From Microbacter sp. GSS18 (GTDB taxonomy: Bacteria; Actinomycetota; Actinomycetes; Actinomycetales; Microbacteriaceae): a stretch of DNA of 64,000 nt. The stretch is from the NCBI GenBank assembly GCA_029319145.1, contig CP119753.1:2170001-2234000 (forward strand), given 5' to 3'. The notes under the pieces are model-generated. The model was not told the origin of the DNA and did no database searches. It worked only from the letters and a program-made list of their open reading frames with translations. The translations under genes and the position numbers were made by a program. Shown in pieces: positions 9,601 through 17,747 of the stretch; the stretch's first letter is position 1; every line of letters starts with the position of its first letter.

Positions 9601-10101
9601 ATGAGATCCGACGCCGTCGAGGCGGTGATCCGCGGCCTGAAGAAGGCCGGGGTCTCCGTCGCCACCTACCTTCCCGATTCGCTGCTGAAGGAGCTGTACC
9701 CGGCTCTGGACGCCGACCCCGACATCCGCACCATCCCCGTCACGAACGAGGGCGAGGGTGCGGCGATCGCCGGCGGCGTCTTCCTCTCGGGCAAGCGCGC
9801 CGTGCTCGTCATGGAGAACTCCGGCCTGCGCGCGGCCACCGAGCACCTGGCCCGCATGGGCCTGGGCGCCGGCATCCCGGTCGTGATGATCATGAGCTAT
9901 CGCGGCGAGATGGGCGAGAACAACTGGTGGGCGATCCCCCACGGCATCACGATGGAGCCCCTGCTGCAGGCGCTGCGCACGCCGTACACGATCGTGCGGA
10001 ACGTCGACGAGCTCGAGACCGCGATCGTCCGTGCCTATGACACCGCGTACGCGTCGTATTACCACGCCGCGATCGTCCTCGGAGGGGATCTGGTCCGATG
10101 A
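9601..10101 (+). CDS. ThDP-dependent decarboxylase, PYR-domain (alpha) subunit
   Basis: A 166-residue protein that consists only of the thiamine-diphosphate enzyme PYR domain, as in the alpha subunit of sulfopyruvate decarboxylase (ComD) or the first half of phosphonopyruvate decarboxylase. It has the VxxLKKAGVSVATYLPDS opening and the VTNEGEGAAIAGG segment; E50 or E52 should be the glutamate that activates the thiamine ring. It needs the following PP-domain protein for activity, and the two genes overlap by 4 nt (ATGA at 10098). A GAGAAGGAA ribosome site precedes the ATG at 9601. The likely substrate is a 2-oxo acid; there is no sign of coenzyme M genes nearby. Confidence 0.85.
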   Translation: MRSDAVEAVIRGLKKAGVSVATYLPDSLLKELYPALDADPDIRTIPVTNEGEGAAIAGGVFLSGKRAVLVMENSGLRAATEHLARMGLGAGIPVVMIMSYRGEMGENNWWAIPHGITMEPLLQALRTPYTIVRNVDELETAIVRAYDTAYASYYHAAIVLGGDLVR

Positions 10102-10712
10102 GCTACTCACGTTTCGAAGCCATGAAGCTGCTCGGCGCGCGCCTGGAGTCCGAGCTCGTGATCCTGTCGCTCGGCGGCGCGGTCGACGAGTGGTACAACG
10201 CAGCCCCCCACATGCGCGACGCGAGCCTGTTCCAGCAGCAGCTCGGCTGCGTCACCCCCGAGGCGTTCGGCCTCGCGGTGGGGCTGCCGCACCGCCGCAT
10301 CGTGTCGCTCGACACGGACGGCGGGCTGCTGTTCAACCTCGGGATCCTCGCGACCCTCGCCAACGAGCAGCCGAAGAACCTGTTCGTCGTGGTGTGGGAC
10401 AACGAGCAATATCAGTCGATCGGCGGTCCCCGCACGCACACGAAGGGCGGCCGCGTCGACCTCGCCGCGATCGCCCGCGGGGCCGGCGTCGAGAAGGCCT
10501 TCACCGCCGAGACGCTCGAGGAGTTCGACGCGCACTGCGCCGCGGGGCTCTCGGCAGCCGAGCCGTACATCGTCGTCGCCAAGACCGACGGCATCCTCGA
10601 GCCCGGCATCAAGCGCAAGCACTCCGACGGACGCGAGGACAAGTACATCTTCGTCCGCCACGTCGAAGACACCGAGGGCATCACCATCATGGGCCCGAGC
10701 GAGCACAACTGA
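10098..10712 (+). CDS. ThDP-dependent decarboxylase, PP-domain (beta) subunit
   Basis: A 204-residue partner of the gene before it, made of the pyrophosphate-binding domain of ThDP enzymes (ComE-like). The ThDP/metal motif is visible as LDTDGG (D72-D74-G75) with the closing N102 in WDNEQY, the expected distance of about 28 residues. Together the pair would decarboxylate a 2-oxo acid to an aldehyde, which the aldehyde dehydrogenase of the same operon could oxidise. Its stop overlaps the GMC oxidoreductase start (TGATG at 10710). The family assignment is good; the natural substrate (sulfopyruvate-like or other) is open. Confidence 0.85.
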   Translation: MSYSRFEAMKLLGARLESELVILSLGGAVDEWYNAAPHMRDASLFQQQLGCVTPEAFGLAVGLPHRRIVSLDTDGGLLFNLGILATLANEQPKNLFVVVWDNEQYQSIGGPRTHTKGGRVDLAAIARGAGVEKAFTAETLEEFDAHCAAGLSAAEPYIVVAKTDGILEPGIKRKHSDGREDKYIFVRHVEDTEGITIMGPSEHN

Positions 10713-12283
10713 TGCCCGTCGTCGCCTCCCCCGCCGCCGCCTACGACTTCGTGATCGTGGGCGGCGGCGCCGCCGGCTGCGTCCTGGCGGCGCGGCTCTC
10801 CGAGGATGCCACCGCCCGCGTCCTGCTGGTCGAAGCCGGCCCTTCGCATGAGGGCGTGCGCGAGATCCTCGAGGCGGCGCACTGGGACGCCATGATCGGC
10901 GGCCCGTACGACTACGGCTACGCATCGACCCCCACCGATCACGTGCTCGAGCGGTCGATCGCGATGCCGCGCGGGCGCGTGCTCGGCGGCAGCTCGAGCA
11001 CGAACGCGATGCTCTGGTACCGCGGCGCGCGCGCCGACTACGACGCGTGGGCGGATGCCGGTGCCACCGGCTGGGGCTACGACGACCTGCTCCCCTACTT
11101 CCGGCGGTCCGAGACGCGGCCCGGCGGCGACCCCGCGTACCGCGGGATGGACGGCCCGATGCGCGTAGCGCCGCTGACGCGCCGCCACACCATCGCCGAC
11201 GCGCTCATCGACGCGGCCGCCGAGCGCGGGATCCCCGTGATCGACGATGCCAACGCCACGTCGAACGAGGGCGCGACGTACGCCGACTACAACGCCGTCG
11301 AGGGCGAGGACGGCTCGTTCGAGCGCTGGAGTACGGCGCGCGCCTACCTCGAGCCGGCCCTCGGTCGCCCGAATCTCGATGTACTCGTCGACAGCCCGGT
11401 ACACGACCTCATGCTCGAAGGAACCGCGGTCGTCGGCATCCGTCATCGCGTCGGCGGCGCGGTCGTCACGACGCGCGCCGACCGCGTCGTGCTGGCCGCC
11501 GGCGCCTTCGACACCCCGCGCGTGCTGCAGCGGTCGGGCATCGGGGATCCCGAGCACCTGCACGACGCCGGCATCGACGTCCGTCACGCCCTGCGCGGCG
11601 TCGGCGAGAACTTCCAGGACCACCCGCTGATCCTGGGCGTCAACTTCCGCGCCCGCGCCGACCTCGGGCCCGTGCTCGGCAACGGCGGCGGCTCGATGGT
11701 CAACTGGCGCAGCTCGTACGCCGAGGCCGGCCCCGACCTGCACGCGGTCATCGCGCACGGCTCGCGCGGCGATGCGCTGCTGCACGACACGTATGACCTG
11801 TCGGGCAACCAGGTGTTCGCGATGGTGCCCGGCGTGTACCGGTCGCGCAGCGTCGGATGGGTGCGCTCGCGCTCGGCCGACCCCGACCTGCAGGCGGACT
11901 TCCACCCGAACTACCTGGGAGACCCGACCGACCTCGCCGCCATGGTCGAGGCGCTGGATGCCGTGCAGGACTTCATCGCGACCTCGGCCTTCGCCGAGAT
12001 CGGCGACGGCCCGCTCACGCCGCCGCCGTCGATGACCGATCACGCCGCGCGCGTGCGGTTCGTGCGCGAGAACATCGGGTCGTTCTTCCACGGGTCGGGC
12101 ACGGCCCGCATCGGCACCGATGAGGACGCGGTCGTGGATCCCGAGCTGAGGGTCCGGGGGCTCGACGGCCTGTGGGTGGCGGATGCCTCGGTGATGCCGA
12201 TCATCCCCACGTGCAACACGCAGGCCCCCACCGTCGCGATCGCCGAGCGCGCCGCCGACCTCATCGCCGGCAGCGTCGGCTGA
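10712..12283 (+). CDS. GMC-family FAD oxidoreductase (choline dehydrogenase-like)
   Basis: A 523-residue flavoprotein of the glucose-methanol-choline family that oxidises an alcohol to an aldehyde. The FAD dinucleotide fold is FVIVGGGAAGCVLAARLSE near the amino end, followed by the GMC signature region GRVLGGSSSTNAMLWYRG. The carboxy-terminal active site reads FFHGSGTARIG, and NTQAPTVAIAERAADLI closes the FAD site. The more usual active-site sequence is HPVGTCRMG, so the substrate pocket may differ. The start ATG at 10712 was chosen for its TGATG overlap with the upstream subunit and because the FAD motif follows within 20 residues. Confidence 0.9.
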   Translation: MPVVASPAAAYDFVIVGGGAAGCVLAARLSEDATARVLLVEAGPSHEGVREILEAAHWDAMIGGPYDYGYASTPTDHVLERSIAMPRGRVLGGSSSTNAMLWYRGARADYDAWADAGATGWGYDDLLPYFRRSETRPGGDPAYRGMDGPMRVAPLTRRHTIADALIDAAAERGIPVIDDANATSNEGATYADYNAVEGEDGSFERWSTARAYLEPALGRPNLDVLVDSPVHDLMLEGTAVVGIRHRVGGAVVTTRADRVVLAAGAFDTPRVLQRSGIGDPEHLHDAGIDVRHALRGVGENFQDHPLILGVNFRARADLGPVLGNGGGSMVNWRSSYAEAGPDLHAVIAHGSRGDALLHDTYDLSGNQVFAMVPGVYRSRSVGWVRSRSADPDLQADFHPNYLGDPTDLAAMVEALDAVQDFIATSAFAEIGDGPLTPPPSMTDHAARVRFVRENIGSFFHGSGTARIGTDEDAVVDPELRVRGLDGLWVADASVMPIIPTCNTQAPTVAIAERAADLIAGSVG

Positions 12284-12441
12284 CGCCTGACCCGGCGACA
12301 CCGCCGGGCCCACTCAACCCGCCCGACCCACCGACCGCCCGACCCACCGGGGCACCGCCCACGGGGCCACCGCCCACCGGGGGACCGCCCACCGAAGCCC
12401 GATCCACCGAAACCGCCCGACCCACCGAAGAAGGAGCACCG
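12284..12441 (+). repeat. Low-complexity C-rich spacer with CCGACCCACCG-like repeats
   Basis: The 158-bp gap between the GMC oxidoreductase and the amidohydrolase is almost free of T and is built from degenerate repeats of CCGCCCGACCCACCG and CACCGCCCACCGGG. A transcript through it would be C-rich and largely unstructured, a type of stretch that Rho uses. A GAAGGAG ribosome site ends the gap just before the ATG at 12442. No gene is evident in it. Confidence 0.6.
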
Positions 12442-13818
12442 ATGGCCGTGGACCTCGTCATCCGCAACGCGAGACACCTGTATCTCGATCGCGGCAGCGA
12501 GATCTCCGGCGGCTGGATCGCCGTCCACGGCGGGCGCGTGCACTCCGCCGGCTCGTCGGCGACCGAACCGCCCCCGGCCGTGCGCGTGATCGACGCGGGT
12601 GGCCGGCTCGTGACGCCGGGGCTCGTGAACACGCACCATCACATGTTCCAGAACCTCACGCGCAGCTTCGGGCCGGCCGTCAACGGCACGCTGTTCCAGT
12701 GGCTCACGACGCTGTACCCGATGTGGGCGGGGCTCGACGAGGAGGCGGCGTACGTGTCGGCTTACGTCGGCATGGCCGAGCTGCTGCTGGGCGGCTGCAC
12801 GACCTCGACCGACCACTGGTACGTGCACCCGGCGGCGAAGCTCATCGACGGCGAGATCGCGGCGGCGCGAGAGATCGGCTTCCGGTTCCTGCCCACGCGC
12901 GGGTCGATGAGCCGGTCGCAGGACGACGGCTACCTGCCTCCCCGCTCGGTGGTGCAGACGGCCGACGAGATCCTCGAGGACTCCGAGCGGCTCATCCGCA
13001 CCCACCACGACGCCTCCCCCGGTGCGCTCGTGCGCGTGGGTCTCGGGCCCTGCTCGCCGTTCACGGTGGACGACGACCTCATGCGCGAATCCGCCGCGAT
13101 GGCCGAGCGCTTCGACGTCCGGCTGCACACCCACCTCGCCGAGGACGTCGACGAGGAGGACTTCTGCCAGCAGATGTACGGGCGCAGCGCCGTCGAGCAC
13201 TTCGAGGACGTCGGCTGGGCCACCGACCGCACGTGGGTGGCGCACTTCGCCTACCCGAGCGACGACGAGAAGGCGCGCATGGCGCGCGCCGGCGTGGGCG
13301 TCGCGCACTGCCCGAGCTCGAACATGCTCATCTGCGGCGCGACCGCCGACGTCACCGGGCTGCGCGAGCTGGGCGCCCCGGTGGGGCTCGGGTGCGACGG
13401 CTCGGCCTCGACCGATCACGCGTCGATGTGGATGGAGGCGCGCACGGCCCTGCTGCTCGCGCGCTTCCTCGGCGGCCCGCAGGCGATGACCGCGCGCGAC
13501 GCGATCGACATCGGCACCCGCGGGTCGGCCGCGTGCCTGGGGTGGGACGACGAGATCGGCCACCTGTCGGTGGGCGCGCTCGCGGACCTGGTGATCTGGG
13601 AGATGGACCCGATCTCGAGCGCGGGCGGATGGAGCGACCCCGTGGAGGCGCTGCTGCGCTGCGCGCCCGCGAAGGCGTGGTCGACGATCGTCGGCGGCCG
13701 CGTGCTCGTCGACGCCGGCGAGGTGCGCCTCGGCGGACTGACGGACGCCCTCCGCTCGCACGAGCGGATCGCCCGCCGTCTGCAGCGGATCGGCGAAGCG
13801 CAGGTCGCCGGCTTGTGA
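12442..13818 (+). CDS. Amidohydrolase, 8-oxoguanine deaminase / AtzA-TrzN type
   Basis: A 458-residue metal-dependent hydrolase of the amidohydrolase superfamily, in the branch containing 8-oxoguanine deaminase, guanine deaminase and s-triazine hydrolases. It would remove an amino (or other leaving) group from a heteroaromatic ring. Metal ligands expected from the family are present: the HHH cluster (H65-H67) after GLVNT, the histidine of LHTHLAED, the histidine in WVAHFAYP, and D319 in GCDGSAS. The start follows GAAGGAG. It sits downstream of the GMC gene and before a second CDA-fold deaminase, which strengthens the view that the operon handles an amino-heterocycle. The exact substrate is unknown. 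Confidence 0.9.
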   Translation: MAVDLVIRNARHLYLDRGSEISGGWIAVHGGRVHSAGSSATEPPPAVRVIDAGGRLVTPGLVNTHHHMFQNLTRSFGPAVNGTLFQWLTTLYPMWAGLDEEAAYVSAYVGMAELLLGGCTTSTDHWYVHPAAKLIDGEIAAAREIGFRFLPTRGSMSRSQDDGYLPPRSVVQTADEILEDSERLIRTHHDASPGALVRVGLGPCSPFTVDDDLMRESAAMAERFDVRLHTHLAEDVDEEDFCQQMYGRSAVEHFEDVGWATDRTWVAHFAYPSDDEKARMARAGVGVAHCPSSNMLICGATADVTGLRELGAPVGLGCDGSASTDHASMWMEARTALLLARFLGGPQAMTARDAIDIGTRGSAACLGWDDEIGHLSVGALADLVIWEMDPISSAGGWSDPVEALLRCAPAKAWSTIVGGRVLVDAGEVRLGGLTDALRSHERIARRLQRIGEAQVAGL

Positions 13819-13913
13819 GGTCCGTCGCCCCGCCCGGACGGCTAGTCTGCGGTGGGGAAGCCGACGACGCTCCCGGGCCACCGGACCCGACCTGCTCGAC
13901 CGAGGGAGACCGC

Positions 13914-14504
13914 ATGAGCGACCTCGCAACCGCCTACTCGATGACGCTGCCGGACTGGCTCGTGGCCGAGATCCCGTCGCTGCCGCGCACGCTCGGCACG
14001 GACGAGGAGCGCATGGCGCTGGTGAACGCCCTCGCCGACCGCAACTGGCGCGAGGGCAACGGCGGGCCGTTCGCGGCGATCGTCGTCGACGACGCCACCG
14101 GCGAGCTGATCTCGGCCGGCGTCAACGTCGTCCTCAGCACCGGGATCAGCTCGGGCCACGCTGAGGTGATGGCACTCGCTCTCGCCCAGCGCAGGCTCGG
14201 ACGCTGGGACCTCGGCGCGCACGGTGCGCGCCTCGCCCTTGTCGTCAACTGGCGGCCGTGCGTTCAGTGCTACGGCGCCACGATGTGGAGCGGGGTGCGC
14301 TCCCTCGTGGTCGCGGGCGACGGACCCGAGCTCGAGGAGCTGACCGGCTTCGACGAGGGGCCCATGGTCGAAGACTGGGCGGACCGGTTCCGCGCCCGCG
14401 GCATCGACGTCACGATCGGCGTCGCACGCGACGATGCGCTCGCGGTCTTCCGGGCCTACGGCGCCAGCGACAGCGTCGTCTACAACGCGCGCGGCGACGA
14501 CTGA
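13914..14504 (+). CDS. CDA-fold deaminase, second copy
   Basis: A 196-residue zinc deaminase of the CMP/dCMP fold with the canonical triplet H82-A83-E84 and C116/C119 in PCVQC. It differs clearly from the deaminase at 9079: it is longer, with an amino-terminal extension (MSDLATAYSMTLPDW...) and a longer insert before the cysteines. The start ATG at 13914 follows GAGGGAGA. It is the last gene of the operon; beyond it lie tandem repeats and a strong palindrome. It likely acts in the same pathway as the amidohydrolase, giving three deaminase-type enzymes in one operon. The substrate is not known. Confidence 0.82.
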   Translation: MSDLATAYSMTLPDWLVAEIPSLPRTLGTDEERMALVNALADRNWREGNGGPFAAIVVDDATGELISAGVNVVLSTGISSGHAEVMALALAQRRLGRWDLGAHGARLALVVNWRPCVQCYGATMWSGVRSLVVAGDGPELEELTGFDEGPMVEDWADRFRARGIDVTIGVARDDALAVFRAYGASDSVVYNARGDD

Positions 14505-14600
14505 TATGCAGGGCTTCCTGTCAAGCGGGCAGGGTGAAGCGTCGGCTGGCTGCTCGGCGACGCTTCGTCGTCCGCGGTGGCGGGTGGCGGGGTGCGGCGT

Positions 14601-14680
14601 CGACTGACGCGGCGCGGCGACGACGACTGACGCGGCGCGGCGACGACTGACGCAGCGCGGCGGCGACTGACGCGGCTGCG
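14601..14680. repeat. Four-copy 20-23-bp tandem repeat
   Basis: Four imperfect copies of a unit beginning CGACTGACGCGGCGCGG start at about 14601, 14624, 14644 and 14664, in the gap between two convergent genes. The last copy runs directly into the palindrome at 14678. There are no distinct spacers of the kind seen in CRISPR arrays. Confidence 0.7.
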
Positions 14681-14697
14681 AGCGCCCGGGCGCTCGC
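14678..14697. terminator. 20-bp perfect palindrome between convergent genes
   Basis: GCGAGCGCCC followed by its exact reverse complement forms a 10-bp-arm hairpin on either strand, between the plus-strand deaminase (ends 14504) and the minus-strand adenosine-deaminase-like gene (ends 14712). It lacks a T-run, so it is at best a bidirectional, GC-stem type terminator as is common in actinobacteria. Confidence 0.5.
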
Positions 14698-14711
14698 GGA
14701 GTCGGCGGACC

Positions 14712-15773
14712 TCAGGTCGCCGGCGTGGCGGCGTCGGCGGCCAGCGCCGCGGTGAGCGCGGCGATCGTGCCGTCGACCTCGGACAGCCGGCGTTGCTTCT
14801 CATCGTCGTCGCACCACGCGATCTCGAAGCCGGTGCGCGCGATGCGCGCAGCGTCTGCGGCGCCGAACCCCATCGCCGGCAGCGCTGCGGTGTACTCCAG
14901 GCCGATGTCGGTCTTGAAGAACACCGCGTCGTCGGTGGCGAGCGACACCGGCAGCCCCGCGCGGATCATCTTCGCGATGCGGTGCTCGGGGGTGAACTCC
15001 CACGACGAGAGCATGTCGGTCGAGTGCGGCGTGCACGTGAACGGGATGCCGGTGGCCGCGACCGCATCGAGCGCCTCGGGGTCGTCGACGACGCGATAGC
15101 CGTGGTCGACGCGTTCGACCCCCAGCCCCTCGATCGCGTCGAGCACGTTCTGCGGCGACGCGTTCATCGTCTCGCCGGCGTGCGCCGTGCGCCGCAGGCC
15201 CGCGCGGGCGGCCAGCTCGTACGCGTCGCGGAAGCGCAGCGGGTCCTCGGTGAACTCCGGCGTCAGGTCGTCCTGCCCGATGCCGACGACCGCATCGCGC
15301 GGATGCGCGAGCACCGTCTCGACCAGCGCGACCGCCGACTGCGGCGGGAGCGAGCGGTTGATGGCGGCGATGATGCGGAAGCCCACGCCGAAGTCGCGCT
15401 CGGCCTGGACCAGCCCGTCGGTCATGGCGTCGATGAGGCTCGGGTAGTCGATGCCGAACGGGGCGAAGTTGTCGGGGTTGACGAAGTACTCGCGGTAGCG
15501 CAGGTTGCCGTCGCGCACGGCATCCTCGACGCCCTCGTAGGCGACGCGGGCGATCTCGTCGCCGGTCGTGAGGGCGCGGTGGGCGGCGTTGAAGACGTCG
15601 AGGAAGTCCGGCAGGCCCTCGTAGTCCAGCAGCACGTCGAGGTCATCGGTCTTCAGCGCCACGTCGTGGGTGCGGGCGAGCTCGACCAGCGTGCTCACGC
15701 GCATCGTCGAGACGAAGTGGCAGTGCAGCTCGGCCTTCGGCAGCAGTCGCAGATAGTCGTGCAGAGTCAGCAT
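14712..15773 (-). CDS. Adenosine deaminase-family protein
   Basis: A 353-residue member of the adenosine/AMP/adenine deaminase family, hydrolysing the amino group of a purine. Metal and catalytic motifs are HCH near the start (in PKAELHCHF), RTAHAGE, VDHGYR, and the paired aspartates in SLATDDAVFF. Two spots depart from the common pattern: PKAELHVHLDGS is PKAELHCHFVST here, and SLNTDDP is SLATDDA. These positions line the substrate pocket, so it may be an adenosine-deaminase-like protein with another ligand. It is convergent with the deaminase-rich operon and ends next to it. The family call is firm; specificity is open. Confidence 0.85.
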   Translation of the reverse strand: MLTLHDYLRLLPKAELHCHFVSTMRVSTLVELARTHDVALKTDDLDVLLDYEGLPDFLDVFNAAHRALTTGDEIARVAYEGVEDAVRDGNLRYREYFVNPDNFAPFGIDYPSLIDAMTDGLVQAERDFGVGFRIIAAINRSLPPQSAVALVETVLAHPRDAVVGIGQDDLTPEFTEDPLRFRDAYELAARAGLRRTAHAGETMNASPQNVLDAIEGLGVERVDHGYRVVDDPEALDAVAATGIPFTCTPHSTDMLSSWEFTPEHRIAKMIRAGLPVSLATDDAVFFKTDIGLEYTAALPAMGFGAADAARIARTGFEIAWCDDDEKQRRLSEVDGTIAALTAALAADAATPAT

Positions 15774-15819
15774 CCGTCATCCTTCACACCGCGCGGCCGG
15801 GTACCGCCGGAGAGCCAGC

Positions 15820-17595
15820 TTACGGGCGTCCGTCGAGGCCGAAGCGGTCGATGACCCACGGCGCGACGTCCGGCGCGCGCACGTCGAACGCCCACGTCAC
15901 GACCTCGCGGGCGCCCGTGTCGAGCACCGAGAAGACCGCGTGGTCGTTGCTCTGCACATACGGCTGCGGAACCCCGTCCTCGCCGGGGAACGGAGCGACC
16001 GACGGCACGACCGGCTCGAGCCCGCCCGGGTCGCCGACCGCGGCGTAGTCGGCGGCGTTCCAGGGCTCCGGCGGCACCACGCGCTCACGCCCGCTTCCGG
16101 GCCAGTGGGCGCCGTGCGTGTTGCCGACGTTCGAGGTCTCGAGATAGACGGTGCCCGACGGGGCGACGAAGCGGTTCCACAGGTGCGAGTGACCGCTCAG
16201 CACGAGGTCGACGCCCGCGTCTTCGAGCATCGCGCCCAGCGGGCGCAGCAGGTCGTTCTCGACCGGGTACTCGTAGCGGATGCCGACGAGCCCGCCGGCG
16301 TCGTCGTGCTCCTCGATCCGCACCGGGTCGGTGAAGGCGGGCGAGATGTTGGCGCCGAGGCCGTGCGGCCCCTCGTGGAGCATCACGACGCGCACGCGCG
16401 CCTGCGCGAACTCGGGCGACGCGAGCTCGGCCCGCAGCCAGTCGTGCTGGTCGCTGCCCGGCGCGAGCGAGGCGAAGATGTGCTCGCCGTGCCCCTGCTC
16501 CATCGGGTCGCCGAGTGTCGCGGGCGCCTCCTGCCAGCGCCCGGCCTTGGTGCGCTCGTCCGGGTCGGCATCGGCATCCGTCCCCCGCCACATGCGCGTG
16601 GCGAAGAGCGTGATGAGGCGGATGTCGCCGAACGTCACCGCATAGTAGGTCGCGCCGCCGGGCGAATCGTTCGGGAGCGTGAACATCTCCTCGTAGGTGC
16701 GCGTGTTGAACGAGTTGCGCTCGATCCAGGCGCGCCGCACCTCCGGGTCGCGCGTGGGGTTCACGGATGCCGCGACCGCCGAATATGCGGCCGCGGCGAC
16801 CGGGCGCGGCACCGCGCTGAAGATCGCCGAGAGCATGTTGACGCTGCCGTCCGTGCGGCCCTGCACGTCGTGATTGCCGACTGCGGGGAACAGCGGCGCG
16901 TGCTGCACGATCTCGCCGCCGCGGTAGCGCGCGAGGCCGTGACGGTCGCTGCGACCACCGCGGCCCTGGAGCAGCGCCCAGAACGCACTGCCGCGGGTGT
17001 CGTCGAACCACTCGGATGCCCGGTCGGGCAGGTTGGCCAGGTCGCCGGCGGCGAAGACCGCGTCGAAGGGGCCGGCCGCCTCGACCGCCTTCTGGAGGTT
17101 CGCCGCGACGTTGGGAGCCGCCTGGTGGTCGCTGGTCAGCAGCACCCGCAGCGGGTCGCCGGGGCACGGGGCCGGAGCGAGCGTGAACGTCGACGAGATC
17201 GCCGCCGAACGCGCGTCGAGCGACAGGACGCGATACGCGACCCGCTCCCCCGGTGCGAGCGCGTCGACGAGCGCTTCGTGGCGCCAGATCTCACGCGGCA
17301 CGATGCCGTCGCGCACCGACGGCCTGCGGTCGTCGGGGACGAACGAGCCCGCGTCCTCGGCGAGCTGCGTGAAGCGCCGCGACGCGGCCACGAAGACGTG
17401 CACCGCCGATGCGGCCGACGAGCCGAAGGCCACGGCACGCGCGGCATCCGCGCTCAGGTCTGCCACGCCGTCACCCACCAGGACGACGTGGCGCGTGCCG
17501 GGCGACTCGGTCGTCCACACGACATGGACCCCGCCCGCGTCGGGGAGCTGCAGGAACGGGTCGCTGAGCAGTGAGATGCTCTCCATCGCCTGCAC
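15820..17595 (-). CDS. Metallophosphoesterase, purple acid phosphatase-like
   Basis: A 591-residue calcineurin-like phosphoesterase. After an Ig-like amino-terminal segment with VWTTESPGTRHVVLV, the metal-binding motifs appear in family order: LLTSDHQ, AAGDLANLP, PAVGNHDV, the histidine in VVMLHEGP, and LSGHSHLWNR. This order and the amino-terminal domain resemble purple acid phosphatases. I see no convincing signal peptide, so it may be cytoplasmic or the start may lie elsewhere. The natural phosphoester is unknown. Four 23-bp tandem repeats and a strong hairpin lie upstream of its start. It is separate from the genes on either side. Confidence 0.85.
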   Translation of the reverse strand: MQAMESISLLSDPFLQLPDAGGVHVVWTTESPGTRHVVLVGDGVADLSADAARAVAFGSSAASAVHVFVAASRRFTQLAEDAGSFVPDDRRPSVRDGIVPREIWRHEALVDALAPGERVAYRVLSLDARSAAISSTFTLAPAPCPGDPLRVLLTSDHQAAPNVAANLQKAVEAAGPFDAVFAAGDLANLPDRASEWFDDTRGSAFWALLQGRGGRSDRHGLARYRGGEIVQHAPLFPAVGNHDVQGRTDGSVNMLSAIFSAVPRPVAAAAYSAVAASVNPTRDPEVRRAWIERNSFNTRTYEEMFTLPNDSPGGATYYAVTFGDIRLITLFATRMWRGTDADADPDERTKAGRWQEAPATLGDPMEQGHGEHIFASLAPGSDQHDWLRAELASPEFAQARVRVVMLHEGPHGLGANISPAFTDPVRIEEHDDAGGLVGIRYEYPVENDLLRPLGAMLEDAGVDLVLSGHSHLWNRFVAPSGTVYLETSNVGNTHGAHWPGSGRERVVPPEPWNAADYAAVGDPGGLEPVVPSVAPFPGEDGVPQPYVQSNDHAVFSVLDTGAREVVTWAFDVRAPDVAPWVIDRFGLDGRP

Positions 17596-17630
17596 GGTAC
17601 CCTTCCTCGGTTTCCGGATGCTGAACGTCC

Positions 17631-17722
17631 CCGGTCGCTCAGCGAGCCGCCTCCCGGTCGCTCAGCGAACCGCCTCCCGGTCGCTGGGCGAGCCGCCTCC
17701 CGGTCGCTGGGCGAGCCGCGGG
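17631..17722. repeat. Four tandem 23-bp repeats
   Basis: Four adjoining copies of a 23-bp unit of the form CCGGTCGCTNNGCGARCCGC plus 3 nt start at 17631, 17654, 17677 and 17700. The GGTCGCTGAGCGAG-like core contains a small dyad. They lie 36 bp upstream of the phosphoesterase start on the minus strand. No CRISPR spacers separate them. Confidence 0.8.
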
Positions 17723-17747
17723 CCAGACGATGCGCCCGACGGGAGAA

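Noticed and set aside
17631..17722. Possible CRISPR array
   Set aside because: The 23-bp repeats adjoin directly with no spacers, and no cas genes are present.
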